DNA of 64,000 nt from an uncultured Acetatifactor sp. (GTDB taxonomy: Bacteria; Bacillota; Clostridia; Lachnospirales; Lachnospiraceae), in the NCBI GenBank assembly GCA_910586485.1, contig CAJUIA010000019.1:12833-76832 (forward strand), given 5' to 3'. Below, piece by piece: positions 33,659 through 41,140 of this stretch. Position 1 is the first letter of the stretch. Each line of letters opens with the position of its first letter. The notes beneath the pieces are model-generated. The model was given only the letters and a program-made list of their open reading frames with translations, did no database searches and was not told the DNA's origin. A program made the translations under genes and the position numbers.

Positions 33659-35827
33659 CTACTGCTCGTCAAGATAAAGCTGAACGCGATTCTGCAGCAG
33701 GGCGACAGCCTCTTCGGCGCTTTTATCCCCCTTAAAATAGGGCGCCAGCTCTTCTTCTAAAATCTGCTCGATCCGCGGCGGCCATTTGGGGGCTGCCCTG
33801 CAGCCGTCTAAAAACTCCAGGAATTCCTCCATGTACGTGCTTCCGTCCGGCTTTAAATATTGTGGATCCGCCAGAACCGTCTGTCCTGTTATCGTTCTGA
33901 TTTCCTTGGGCACCCCGTCAACCATAACAATGGAATCCCGGACCGCATCCCGCCTGATGCTGATATGCAGGGGATCGTCGTGCAGCTGCCGGTTGTAATC
34001 TAATAGAACGGCCAAAAAGTCTTTGACCTCTTCCTTATGCTCCGTTTTGGCATTTACCACAACATAATGAAAATGATTCCACGCAAAATTTCCTCCTCCC
34101 TCCGTCGGATAGCCTACCAGGTGCGCCTTCCCGCCGTATTCCGTTAAAATACCGGCAAAGTCGCTCATATTCATAATCCAGGTCAGACGGCTGATATATT
34201 CCCCGTCTATCAGCCGCTGAAAGGTATTGACGCCGCGTTCAGGGTCCTCCCTCTCCCATTCCTCAGCCCGGCCCTCATATTGTTTGCAGATCTCCAAAAT
34301 CCGCATAAATTCCTCACTGTCAAACCGGGCGGTTCCCTCGTCTATATTCAGAAATCGGGAATGACAAAGATCCGGAAGGATCGCCTTTAAGCATCTCATG
34401 GGATCAATATAAACAATATATTCTCCGATGGGGCGATTCCAATCTTCTCCTGCATCCAGCAGCTGCAGAAACTCGTCCAGATTCCAGGAGTTGCCCGGCC
34501 AGGTACCGTCCGCAGTGATCATGGTATCGACCCAAAGCCGCATGGTCATCCCCACCAGCTTTCCGTCCACGGTTCCGTCCTCAATGACGCGGGGAAAAAG
34601 CTGTTCCATGGTCTCTTCCGAAATCAGCTCCGTAAGATCCATCAGCGCGCCCTTTTCCGCCAAAATCTGCATATCCTCTGCAGATACCAGCATCAGGTCC
34701 GGCCCTTCCCCGGCTGCAATCTGTGCCATGACCCTGTTTCGAAAAGCTTCCTCTTCACCCTCTTCCGCTCTTTCCGTACTGATGGGGCAGCTCCAGTGGG
34801 CATAGCTGTACTCCACGGCAGCATCCAGCGTATAATCTACACTGCTTGCATACAAAACTGCCATGCGAATTTCATCCTCCGGCTGATATTCTTCCTCCGA
34901 AAGACAGAATACCTGAAACATGTCCGTTCCCAGCGCGCAGAGAAGAAGCTTTCCCTGTCCTCCGGGCAGAAGGAAAGCATACTCCGGCCCCACGGGAAAA
35001 TTAATCTCTCCCAGGGACATCATATCCGTCAGCTTCTTCGCCTTTTGATCCCATCTGAACAGATGCCTGTTGTCCACATAATAAAGATTATTTCCCTCCG
35101 GGTACAGCGCCCGGACCTGAGAAATCTCGGCGGACACCTTTATTTCCTTCCTCTTTCCGCTTTCCGGATCATAGCTGTAAAATGACGTTTTCCCTTCCTT
35201 CCTCATACAGGCAGCCAAACTGCCGTCTGCGCCCCTGGCAACATGGTCGCCGGAGGGGGCATCTTCGGAATTCCACGGATATTCCTTCTCATCCGGGAAG
35301 GTTTCCGTCAGGGACAACTGAGTTCCCTGCAAATCCGTGACCACCAAAAAATCTCGAAACTCCCCGTTCTCATCCTTATCAGTCATCCTGAATGAAAGCT
35401 TTCCCTCTTCAGGCATGGCCATGGAGCGGATAAACCAGTCTTCTCTCTCCGGGAAGTCCAAATAAAAGGGCTCCCACACAAACTCCGTCCTTCCACCGGC
35501 ATATGTAGTAAGAAAAAACTGTCTGGACATTTCCTCTTCTGCCTCACTCCGATATTCTGCCAAAATGTATATAATACCGTCATAAGCATCGGCGTACAGC
35601 CGCCTGACCTCATACTCCCACGCGGGAATGGCATCCTTTAAGGACAGCCTGATATATTCCCCCATATAAAGCTGATCCGCTTCTATCCGGGTAAGACTGT
35701 CATCCGCGAAATCCGCCGTAACATTCTTCGAATCCTTCTCTTTCCCGGCGCTTCCGGAGCAGCCCACTGCCAAAACCGCCAATAAGAGAACTGCCAGAAA
35801 GACCACCATCTGCTTTTTTATTTTCAT
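33659..35827 (-). CDS. Large extracellular solute-binding lipoprotein with extra N-terminal domain
   Basis: A 722-residue lipoprotein (lipobox LAVGCSG near residue 22). Residues about 330-720 resemble a family 1 ABC solute-binding protein (EGPDLMLVSAEDMQILAEKGALMDL, split in the family; GKLVGMTMRLWVDTMI; NAKTEHKEEVKDFLAVLL). Residues about 45-320 are a separate beta-rich part with repeated short strands (FLVVTDLQGTQLSL, SFYSYDPESGKRKEI, NLYYVDNRHLFRWDQKAKKL) that looks propeller-like. No permease or ATPase lies beside it. It may feed a distant sugar transporter or act as a sensor. AAGGGGGGTGGGG gives a strong ribosome site. Confidence 0.75.
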   Translation of the reverse strand: MKIKKQMVVFLAVLLLAVLAVGCSGSAGKEKDSKNVTADFADDSLTRIEADQLYMGEYIRLSLKDAIPAWEYEVRRLYADAYDGIIYILAEYRSEAEEEMSRQFFLTTYAGGRTEFVWEPFYLDFPEREDWFIRSMAMPEEGKLSFRMTDKDENGEFRDFLVVTDLQGTQLSLTETFPDEKEYPWNSEDAPSGDHVARGADGSLAACMRKEGKTSFYSYDPESGKRKEIKVSAEISQVRALYPEGNNLYYVDNRHLFRWDQKAKKLTDMMSLGEINFPVGPEYAFLLPGGQGKLLLCALGTDMFQVFCLSEEEYQPEDEIRMAVLYASSVDYTLDAAVEYSYAHWSCPISTERAEEGEEEAFRNRVMAQIAAGEGPDLMLVSAEDMQILAEKGALMDLTELISEETMEQLFPRVIEDGTVDGKLVGMTMRLWVDTMITADGTWPGNSWNLDEFLQLLDAGEDWNRPIGEYIVYIDPMRCLKAILPDLCHSRFLNIDEGTARFDSEEFMRILEICKQYEGRAEEWEREDPERGVNTFQRLIDGEYISRLTWIMNMSDFAGILTEYGGKAHLVGYPTEGGGNFAWNHFHYVVVNAKTEHKEEVKDFLAVLLDYNRQLHDDPLHISIRRDAVRDSIVMVDGVPKEIRTITGQTVLADPQYLKPDGSTYMEEFLEFLDGCRAAPKWPPRIEQILEEELAPYFKGDKSAEEAVALLQNRVQLYLDEQ

Positions 35828-35861
35828 AAATCCCCACCCCCCTTAAAGTTTACACCCTTCC

Positions 35862-35896
35862 AGACATGCCTGCGGCGCCGGCGCAAACAATCTGTG
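35862..35896 (-). repeat. GC-rich leader repeat, copy C
   Basis: Matches the copy at 27649-27683 in 30 of 35 positions, with a CGGCGCCG core. It lies 35 nt before the start codon of the lipoprotein gene, so it is in the leader or the promoter of that gene. Confidence 0.65.
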
Positions 35897-36040
35897 AAAC
35901 TTATAGACTTATCATAACATTTGTTTGTTATGTGCGCAAGCGTGGGGTACCGCTGCGTCGAGCCTCAAGTGAAAGCGTGTCCGCATGAGAATAATGGGCG
36001 CCTGGCACCGTCAGGTTATTGGGGGCTGAACTGTTGCCGC

Positions 36041-36088
36041 AAAAGGGCCCCGAAGCCCTGTGAAAAAACAGGGGATTCGGCGCCCTTC
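36041..36088 (-). terminator. Rho-independent terminator after the CotF-like gene
   Basis: On the minus strand AAGGGC, CGAA and CCCTGT segments pair with ACAGGG, TTCGG and GCCCTT around a TTTTTTC loop. The stem ends in CCCTTTTG. Confidence 0.75.
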
Positions 36089-36134
36089 GATGATTGATAT
36101 TTCCGACCGTGTTCAGCTCCCCAGAGTATAACGC

Positions 36135-36395
36135 TTACAAGGTTCCCTGGGTAAACAGACTCTTTACATGCTGAACCTCTTCCGCCGTAGCCTTGCTGGC
36201 GGGAACATAATAGGACTTCTCCCTTGCCAGATTGTAAAGCTCCTCCTGCGACTGCTCGCAGGCATTGCGGAACTGCTTCAGGGTCTGCTTCAATTCCTTG
36301 TTTTCAGACTGGGCGATCATTTCCGCGTAACGGATCAGTTCGCCATTGATGCCGGCCAAGGTATCTGCTACCATGGTTTTTTCCTGTAATTCCAT
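36135..36395 (-). CDS. CotF-family spore coat protein
   Basis: An 86-residue helical protein of the CotF family (PF07875): AGINGELIRYAEMIAQSEN, ELKQTLKQFRNACEQSQEELY and a tail YYVPASKATAEEVQHVKSLF ending the usual CotF repeat. CotF-like proteins are coat components or small ferritin-like helical proteins in sporulating Firmicutes. The ATG at 36395 follows GAGGAG. It pairs with a second CotF-like gene upstream; terminator behind. Confidence 0.8.
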   Translation of the reverse strand: MELQEKTMVADTLAGINGELIRYAEMIAQSENKELKQTLKQFRNACEQSQEELYNLAREKSYYVPASKATAEEVQHVKSLFTQGTL

Positions 36396-36480
36396 ATCTG
36401 CACTCCTCTCGTTTCAACTTGCTGCTTTCATAGCTTAACATTACTTGTCATAACGTTTCAAATGATTTCTGACAGACTTG

Positions 36481-36666
36481 TCAGTTTAAAAATTTCATAA
36501 GCTGCTGCTTATTTTCCATGGCGGACTTTGCGCCTTTCTCAAAAAACTGCTTAATCTGGGTGTCAGACGCAGCCTTGGAGTACTCCTGCATTTTGCAATG
36601 TGTCGTATCAAAGCCGCCGATCAAATGGCGCAGATTCTGAAGATCCAGTTCTGAAATATTAGTCAT
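36481..36666 (-). CDS. Short CotF-like spore coat protein
   Basis: A 61-residue protein (ELDLQNLRHLIGGFDTTHC, EYSKAASDTQIKQFFEKGAK, ENKQQLMKFL) with the spacing of the first helix pair of CotF-type proteins. AGGAGG lies 7 nt before the ATG. Likely partner of the CotF-like protein downstream; 85 nt separate them. Confidence 0.72.
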   Translation of the reverse strand: MTNISELDLQNLRHLIGGFDTTHCKMQEYSKAASDTQIKQFFEKGAKSAMENKQQLMKFLN

Positions 36667-36754
36667 AGCCTAGCCTCCTTATAATTTTTTACGAGGTTAG
36701 TCTTTGCATTTGAGACAAAAGATATGCAAGCCTATTTCTATTATTTTGTTTTTA

Positions 36755-36763
36755 TGTTATACT
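36755..36763 (+). promoter_or_regulatory. Extended -10 promoter (TGTTATACT) before the DUF1266 gene
   Basis: TG-T-TATACT is the extended -10 form. The -35 region is weak. It is about 120 nt before the DUF1266 start and probably drives the three-gene plus-strand cluster. Confidence 0.45.
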
Positions 36764-36884
36764 GAATTTGGCTGTCTGGCACATAGGGATTTTTATTTAT
36801 AAATGAAATAAATTCACGTGCCGGACTTTTATAAGAAAAGTAATAAAAATGTCGTCAGTACGGCGGAATGCGAGGGAAATGAAA

Positions 36885-37628
36885 ATGGCAAACGAATCAG
36901 AAAATCAGGATCTGGAGAACTTAACTGCTCCCCAGAACGATGTGGAGCGGTGGATCATCGCTACCTACGCCATGTGGTCGGAGTATTATTCCGAGGGAGA
37001 CTGGCAGTATATTGCAGGCTCTCCTGTGAAAGCGGAAAATGCTTCCAACATGCAGGTGATGCTGAGCAGGGACTGGGGGATTAACACCAAGGATGAGCTG
37101 CTGGATATGGTTATGTATTTAACCGCACTTTATGAGGATGAAGAGGATGTGGACCCGGAGGACATTGCTACTGGCGGCTGGGATCTTTGCCGCGCCTGCC
37201 AGATTCTGGGCATGGCCTTCATTGCAGGCATAATCGACCGTGACGAAATGTTGGCCGTTTCTCTGATGGTGTGCAGTCTGATCCAGTATTACTATCCCTC
37301 CTGGCTGCATCTTTATTCCAGCTATCTTAACGGCTATCGTGAATGGCGGCTGGGAGATGAAGATGATGAGGACGACGATGACGAGCTTGATGAGGATGAC
37401 TTTGACGAGGACGAAGACGACGAAGATGATGACGACGAGGACGAATATGACGAGGATGAAGACGAGGACGATGATGACGAAGACGATGAAGATTACGATG
37501 AAGCTTTAGAGGATGTGGAAGCCAGAGAAGAAATCTGCAGACGGCTGCTGACCATGCCAAACGGCCCCTGCTCGGTGCCCTGGGATTTGGAACTGCCGTT
37601 TGAATTTGATGAGGAAGACGAGGATTAA
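36885..37628 (+). CDS. DUF1266 protein with a long acidic low-complexity tract
   Basis: A 247-residue protein, using the ATG at 36885 (GAGGG 8 nt before). Residues about 10-160 match DUF1266: AMWSEYYSEGDWQYIAG, LSRDWGINTKDELLDMV and TGGWDLCRACQILGMAFIAG. Residues about 165-215 are nearly all Asp and Glu, about 50 residues, before a short conserved tail (CRRLLTMPNGPCSVPWDL). The role of DUF1266 is unknown; some members lie near toxin-immunity genes. It is followed after 4 nt by an ankyrin gene, so the two are likely cotranscribed. Confidence 0.78.
   Translation: MANESENQDLENLTAPQNDVERWIIATYAMWSEYYSEGDWQYIAGSPVKAENASNMQVMLSRDWGINTKDELLDMVMYLTALYEDEEDVDPEDIATGGWDLCRACQILGMAFIAGIIDRDEMLAVSLMVCSLIQYYYPSWLHLYSSYLNGYREWRLGDEDDEDDDDELDEDDFDEDEDDEDDDDEDEYDEDEDEDDDDEDDEDYDEALEDVEAREEICRRLLTMPNGPCSVPWDLELPFEFDEEDED
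37357..37518 (+). repeat. GAT/GAC/GAA/GAG codon run coding the acidic tract
   Basis: A nearly uninterrupted run of Asp and Glu codons inside the DUF1266 gene. The codons are mixed (GAT, GAC, GAG, GAA), so it is an old protein-level tract rather than a fresh microsatellite. Confidence 0.8.
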
Positions 37629-37632
37629 GAAT

Positions 37633-38613
37633 ATGCAGTTAGACGATTTATTTTTAAAAGCCTGCCAGAACGGGCAGAAAAGTGTTGTGATCACCTTTTT
37701 AAAAAAGGGCGGCATTAATGTGGACAAAAGGGATGCCAACGGCTTTACCCCTCTTCACCATGCGTGCAAAAAGGGCGCACGGGATATTATAAAGCTTTTA
37801 ATTGAAAATGATGCGGACGTGAACATGGCATCAAACACCAGCATCACTCCCCTTCATTTCGCTGCCTCCACCGGCAATCAGGAAATTTTGACCTGTCTGC
37901 TGGACGCAGGCGCGGACATCAATGCCACGGATAAAGAGGGAAAAAGTGTCCTCATCTACAGTGTACTGGCTAAAAAAGTAGAGGCCGCAAAGTTCCTGAT
38001 TTCAAAGGGCGCGGATGCCACGATCCGGGATAACGACAACCGCACGGCAGTAGACTATGCCAATGCCCTGGGGCTGCCCTATTTCATTGCGGAAATGTCT
38101 CCTGATAATATGGGCGAAACCGATTCCTACGGAAACACCCCACTCCATCAATCTTGCTTTAACGGGCAGAGCGAGGTGGTCAAGGTTATGCTTGCCCAGA
38201 AAAATTCAGACGTAAATGCAATTAATAACGACGGAGAAACCCCTTTGTTCATCGCTGTGTTGAAAAATAACATTTATGTCTCCGAGCTTTTGCTGGATGC
38301 CGGTGCCCTGCCGGACAAGGGGACCAACGACGGCTGCTGCCCCATTCATGCAGCGGCCGAAAACGGGAACGAGCATATGGTGGATGTACTGATCCGCCAT
38401 GGTGCCAATATTAACTGCAGAAATCAGGACGGAGAAACCGCGTTGATTATCGGAGCACGGAACGGCCTGAACAATGTGGTCTCCATGCTGCTGGAAAAAG
38501 GCGCGGATGTTACCTGTGCGGATGAGGCTGCTCATACGGCTCTTTATTATGCAACGGAACGAGGCTTTAATGAAATCGTTGAGCTGCTGCTGATGGCAGG
38601 CGCGGAGAATTAA
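37633..38613 (+). CDS. Ankyrin-repeat protein
   Basis: A 326-residue protein made of about nine ankyrin repeats, with the characteristic G-x-TPLH-x-A pattern: GFTPLHHACKKGARDI, SITPLHFAASTGNQEI, GNTPLHQSCFNGQSEV, CCPIHAAAENGNEHM and GETALIIGARNGLNNV. No signal peptide or membrane segment, so it is cytoplasmic and probably binds another protein. It starts 4 nt after the DUF1266 stop and belongs to the same unit as the second ankyrin gene. Confidence 0.88.
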   Translation: MQLDDLFLKACQNGQKSVVITFLKKGGINVDKRDANGFTPLHHACKKGARDIIKLLIENDADVNMASNTSITPLHFAASTGNQEILTCLLDAGADINATDKEGKSVLIYSVLAKKVEAAKFLISKGADATIRDNDNRTAVDYANALGLPYFIAEMSPDNMGETDSYGNTPLHQSCFNGQSEVVKVMLAQKNSDVNAINNDGETPLFIAVLKNNIYVSELLLDAGALPDKGTNDGCCPIHAAAENGNEHMVDVLIRHGANINCRNQDGETALIIGARNGLNNVVSMLLEKGADVTCADEAAHTALYYATERGFNEIVELLLMAGAEN

Positions 38614-38700
38614 CCGGGGCCTGATATGGCGGACCTTCTTACAGAATTAAAAGGCGCATATGCCGATAGAATGATTTGACCAGCAGAAAGGGAATAAAAG

Positions 38701-39972
38701 ATGTTACTTGATTATGATAAATGTCGTGAACAATTACCGAAAGTACTATCAGGGGAGCTGGAGCTTCCTCTGGAGGAATTATGGCCTTTGCTCTATTACG
38801 AAACCAATATGGTCCGCGGAAATACAGGCACAGAAGACCAGCAACACATAGAAAACTGTACTGTGCTCATGGAGCGCCTGCTGAAAAAAGCAGACCCGGA
38901 CGATGATATGGATACGGTCTTTGAGGCGTTGGATCAGGTACTGCGCAGATATGTCTCCGTAGACAAGGTGCTGGATATGCTTACGGAAAACGGATACAGC
39001 TTCTCCGAGCCTCAGTATGCCAGCGGCAACCTGACGAACCTCAGGGATTTCCTTCTGGAAGAGTGTTTCAGCCCGGAGCTGGTTGACAAAATGGTCCAAC
39101 TGGATATTGATGTGAACGAGCCCCTGATCAAGGGCCGGACTCCCGCTTATATACTGCTTAAGGAAAATCGGATCACATCCTGGGGAACGAACAAAAACGA
39201 ATATGAAGAAGCTCTTGCCAAAACCGTGACAGATCATTTCAGCGTGGAATCTCTGGAAGCCCTTAATGCCGAAGGCACTTCCGCAGCTCATACCGCCGTC
39301 CGTAAAAACCATTTTGAAGTAGTGGAGGCCATGCTGAAAAAGGGAGTGAACGTAAACCTCACGGAGGATACCCCCAGTGTTGCCGGCACCACTTTTCTGC
39401 ATATTGCCTGTGAGCATGGTTACCCCCAGCTGGTAAAAATGCTGATGGACGCAGGGGCAGACGATACCTTGAAAAATGCGGCAGAAGAAACTGCTGCCCA
39501 TATTGCCGCTTCCGTAAAAGTTCGTTATAAAGAGATTCGGAACGAAGATCGGGTGGAAATGCTTAAGGCCCTGGAGCATGTAGACATACCGGGTAAGAAC
39601 GGCACTACCGCTCTGATGCTGGCTCAGGATCCGCAGTCCTCCCTCACCTTCGCCCTCACTCCCGTGCTGATTGAAAAGGGAGCCGACGTGAACCGTACGG
39701 ATAATGATGGAAATACCGCTCTGATGCTCCACACCTTTTGGTATTGCTTCAAGGATGTGGTCAAAGCCATGGTGAAAGCCGGATATGACATTAATGCCAG
39801 AAACCGGCACGGCGATACGGTACTCCATTATGTGATGAAAAACGGAAACAGTGAAATGGCCGTCTACCTGATTAAAAAGGGCGCGGACGTGAACATCGCC
39901 AATGACAAGCAGGTTACTCCTGCGCAGATCGCTGTGGAAAAGGGCCTGGACGAAATATTGGCCTTCCTGTAA
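38701..39972 (+). CDS. Ankyrin-repeat protein with N-terminal helical domain
   Basis: A 423-residue protein. Residues 1-120 are a helical, non-ankyrin domain (YDKCREQLPKVLSGELELPL, LERLLKKADPDDDMDTVFEAL-like). From about residue 190 ankyrin repeats follow: GTSAAHTAVRKNHFEVVEAML, GTTFLHIACEHGYPQLVKML, GNTALMLHTFWYCFKDVV and GDTVLHYVMKNGNSEMAVYL. It is a cytoplasmic protein-binding partner of unknown target. It lies 87 nt behind the first ankyrin gene and is convergent with the small DUF6472-like gene. Confidence 0.87.
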   Translation: MLLDYDKCREQLPKVLSGELELPLEELWPLLYYETNMVRGNTGTEDQQHIENCTVLMERLLKKADPDDDMDTVFEALDQVLRRYVSVDKVLDMLTENGYSFSEPQYASGNLTNLRDFLLEECFSPELVDKMVQLDIDVNEPLIKGRTPAYILLKENRITSWGTNKNEYEEALAKTVTDHFSVESLEALNAEGTSAAHTAVRKNHFEVVEAMLKKGVNVNLTEDTPSVAGTTFLHIACEHGYPQLVKMLMDAGADDTLKNAAEETAAHIAASVKVRYKEIRNEDRVEMLKALEHVDIPGKNGTTALMLAQDPQSSLTFALTPVLIEKGADVNRTDNDGNTALMLHTFWYCFKDVVKAMVKAGYDINARNRHGDTVLHYVMKNGNSEMAVYLIKKGADVNIANDKQVTPAQIAVEKGLDEILAFL

Positions 39973-39973
39973 T

Positions 39974-40153
39974 TTACATCTGGTGCCTTACCACACCATA
40001 TTCGTCATCCGGCCGGAAGTAAGGACATTCCTGCCGGGTGGCGGACAGGAAACGGTACATTTCATCCTCATCCAGATTTACCATGCAGGTGTAACATTCA
40101 TAGTCTTCATCATATACGTAATTGACACACATGTCGCAATTCGAAACTGCCAT
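39974..40153 (-). CDS. Small cysteine-rich protein, DUF6472-like
   Basis: A 59-residue protein starting MAVSNCDMCVNYVYDEDYECYTC (written here as separate motifs C-x2-C and C-x2-C), with FLSATRQECPYFRPDDEY near the end. The four N-terminal cysteines suggest one zinc site. Small proteins of this look are common and conserved in Lachnospiraceae next to rsmI. GGAGGG lies 5 nt before the ATG. It ends 1 nt after the stop of the ankyrin gene on the other strand. Confidence 0.75.
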   Translation of the reverse strand: MAVSNCDMCVNYVYDEDYECYTCMVNLDEDEMYRFLSATRQECPYFRPDDEYGVVRHQM

Positions 40154-40173
40154 ATTTCCCTCCGATTTTCACG

Positions 40174-41016
40174 CTAGTCAACGTTCAGGCGGGCATAAAT
40201 TTCCCGCTTGGGACATCCTCTGTCCTTCGCCACCTGCTTCATGGCCGCCTTACGTTCCATGCCCTGATTTTCATAATAAGCCATGTGTTCCTCAATGCTC
40301 AAATCCTCCCAGGCAGCAATCTCTTCCCTGCGCTTTTCTTCCCGGCTTTTCCCCTCCAGCACAAGAACATATTCCCCCCTGGGCTCCTGACCTTCATAAT
40401 AGGCTAATGCCTGTTCCAGCGTAGTAGGCATCACCGTCTCAAATTTTTTGGTAAGCTCCCTGCAGAGGGTGACTCTCCTCTCCCCAAGGGCTTCTCTTAA
40501 TTCCGCCAACGTCCGTACCAGATGATGAGGCGCTTCATAAAGGATGACTGTGCGGCTTTCCTCCGCCAGCTCCTCCAAAATCTCCTGCCGCTCCTTCTTT
40601 TCCCCCGGCAGAAAGCCCTCAAAGCAAAAGCGTCTGGTGGACAGGCCGGAAAGAGTCAGAGCCGTAATACATGCGGACGGTCCCGGCAGCGAGGTAACAG
40701 GAATGCCTTCCTGCTGACACAGCTTTACCAGTACCTCGCCCGGATCGGAAATTGCCGGCGTTCCCGCATCGGTAATCAGGGCAATATTTTTCCCCGCCTG
40801 CAGCTGCTCCGCCAGCTGTCCGGCCTTTTCCACCTTATTATACTCATGATAGCTGGTCATGGGTGTGTGAATGTCAAAATGATTCAGCAGCTTTATACTG
40901 TTTCGAGTATCCTCCGCCGCAATCACATCCACCATTCGCAGGGTTTCCACCACCCGGAGCGTCATGTCCTGCAGATTGCCTATTGGCGTTGCACATAAAT
41001 ACAAGGTTCCCGGCAT
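40174..41016 (-). CDS. rsmI: 16S rRNA (cytidine-1402-2'-O)-methyltransferase
   Basis: A 280-residue tetrapyrrole-methylase-type enzyme that 2'-O-methylates C1402 in the ribosomal decoding site. Motifs: GTLYLCATPIGNLQDMTLR, VDVIAAEDTRNSIKLLNHF, LITDAGTPAISDPG and SLPGPSACITALTLSG. The ATG at 41016 is the family start. It is the last gene of the yaaO-to-yabC cluster, here separated from the yabB-like gene by a two-component system. Confidence 0.94.
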   Translation of the reverse strand: MPGTLYLCATPIGNLQDMTLRVVETLRMVDVIAAEDTRNSIKLLNHFDIHTPMTSYHEYNKVEKAGQLAEQLQAGKNIALITDAGTPAISDPGEVLVKLCQQEGIPVTSLPGPSACITALTLSGLSTRRFCFEGFLPGEKKERQEILEELAEESRTVILYEAPHHLVRTLAELREALGERRVTLCRELTKKFETVMPTTLEQALAYYEGQEPRGEYVLVLEGKSREEKRREEIAAWEDLSIEEHMAYYENQGMERKAAMKQVAKDRGCPKREIYARLNVD

Positions 41017-41045
41017 GTTACCATAATCATCCTTCCCAAAATAAT

Positions 41046-41085
41046 TGTAACAGCCCAGCCATCGCAGTACGACCAGGCTGTTACA
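41046..41085 (-). terminator. Hairpin between the sensor kinase gene and rsmI
   Basis: TGTAACAGCC (41076-41085 on the minus strand) pairs perfectly with GGCTGTTACA (41046-41055) around a 20-nt loop, followed by ATTATTTT. It may end the two-component operon, or form a leader structure of rsmI, whose start is 30 nt downstream. Confidence 0.55.
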
Positions 41086-41140
41086 CATTATATATCAATT
41101 CTTCTACACGCGCAATCCGCTTTGACTGATTACACGTCCT

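Larger units (their letters stand above)
35828..36134. other. Gene-free stretch with leader repeat and terminator
   Basis: The left end holds the ribosome site of the lipoprotein gene and the 35-bp repeat copy at 35862-35896. The right end holds the terminator of the CotF-like gene (36041-36088). Between them (about 35940-36040) I see no gene and no clear structure. Confidence 0.6.

Noticed and set aside
38779..39828. A 349-codon minus-strand frame opposite the second ankyrin gene
   Set aside because: The ankyrin repeats on the plus strand are unmistakable; the antisense frame reads as the inverse of the repeats and has no domain.
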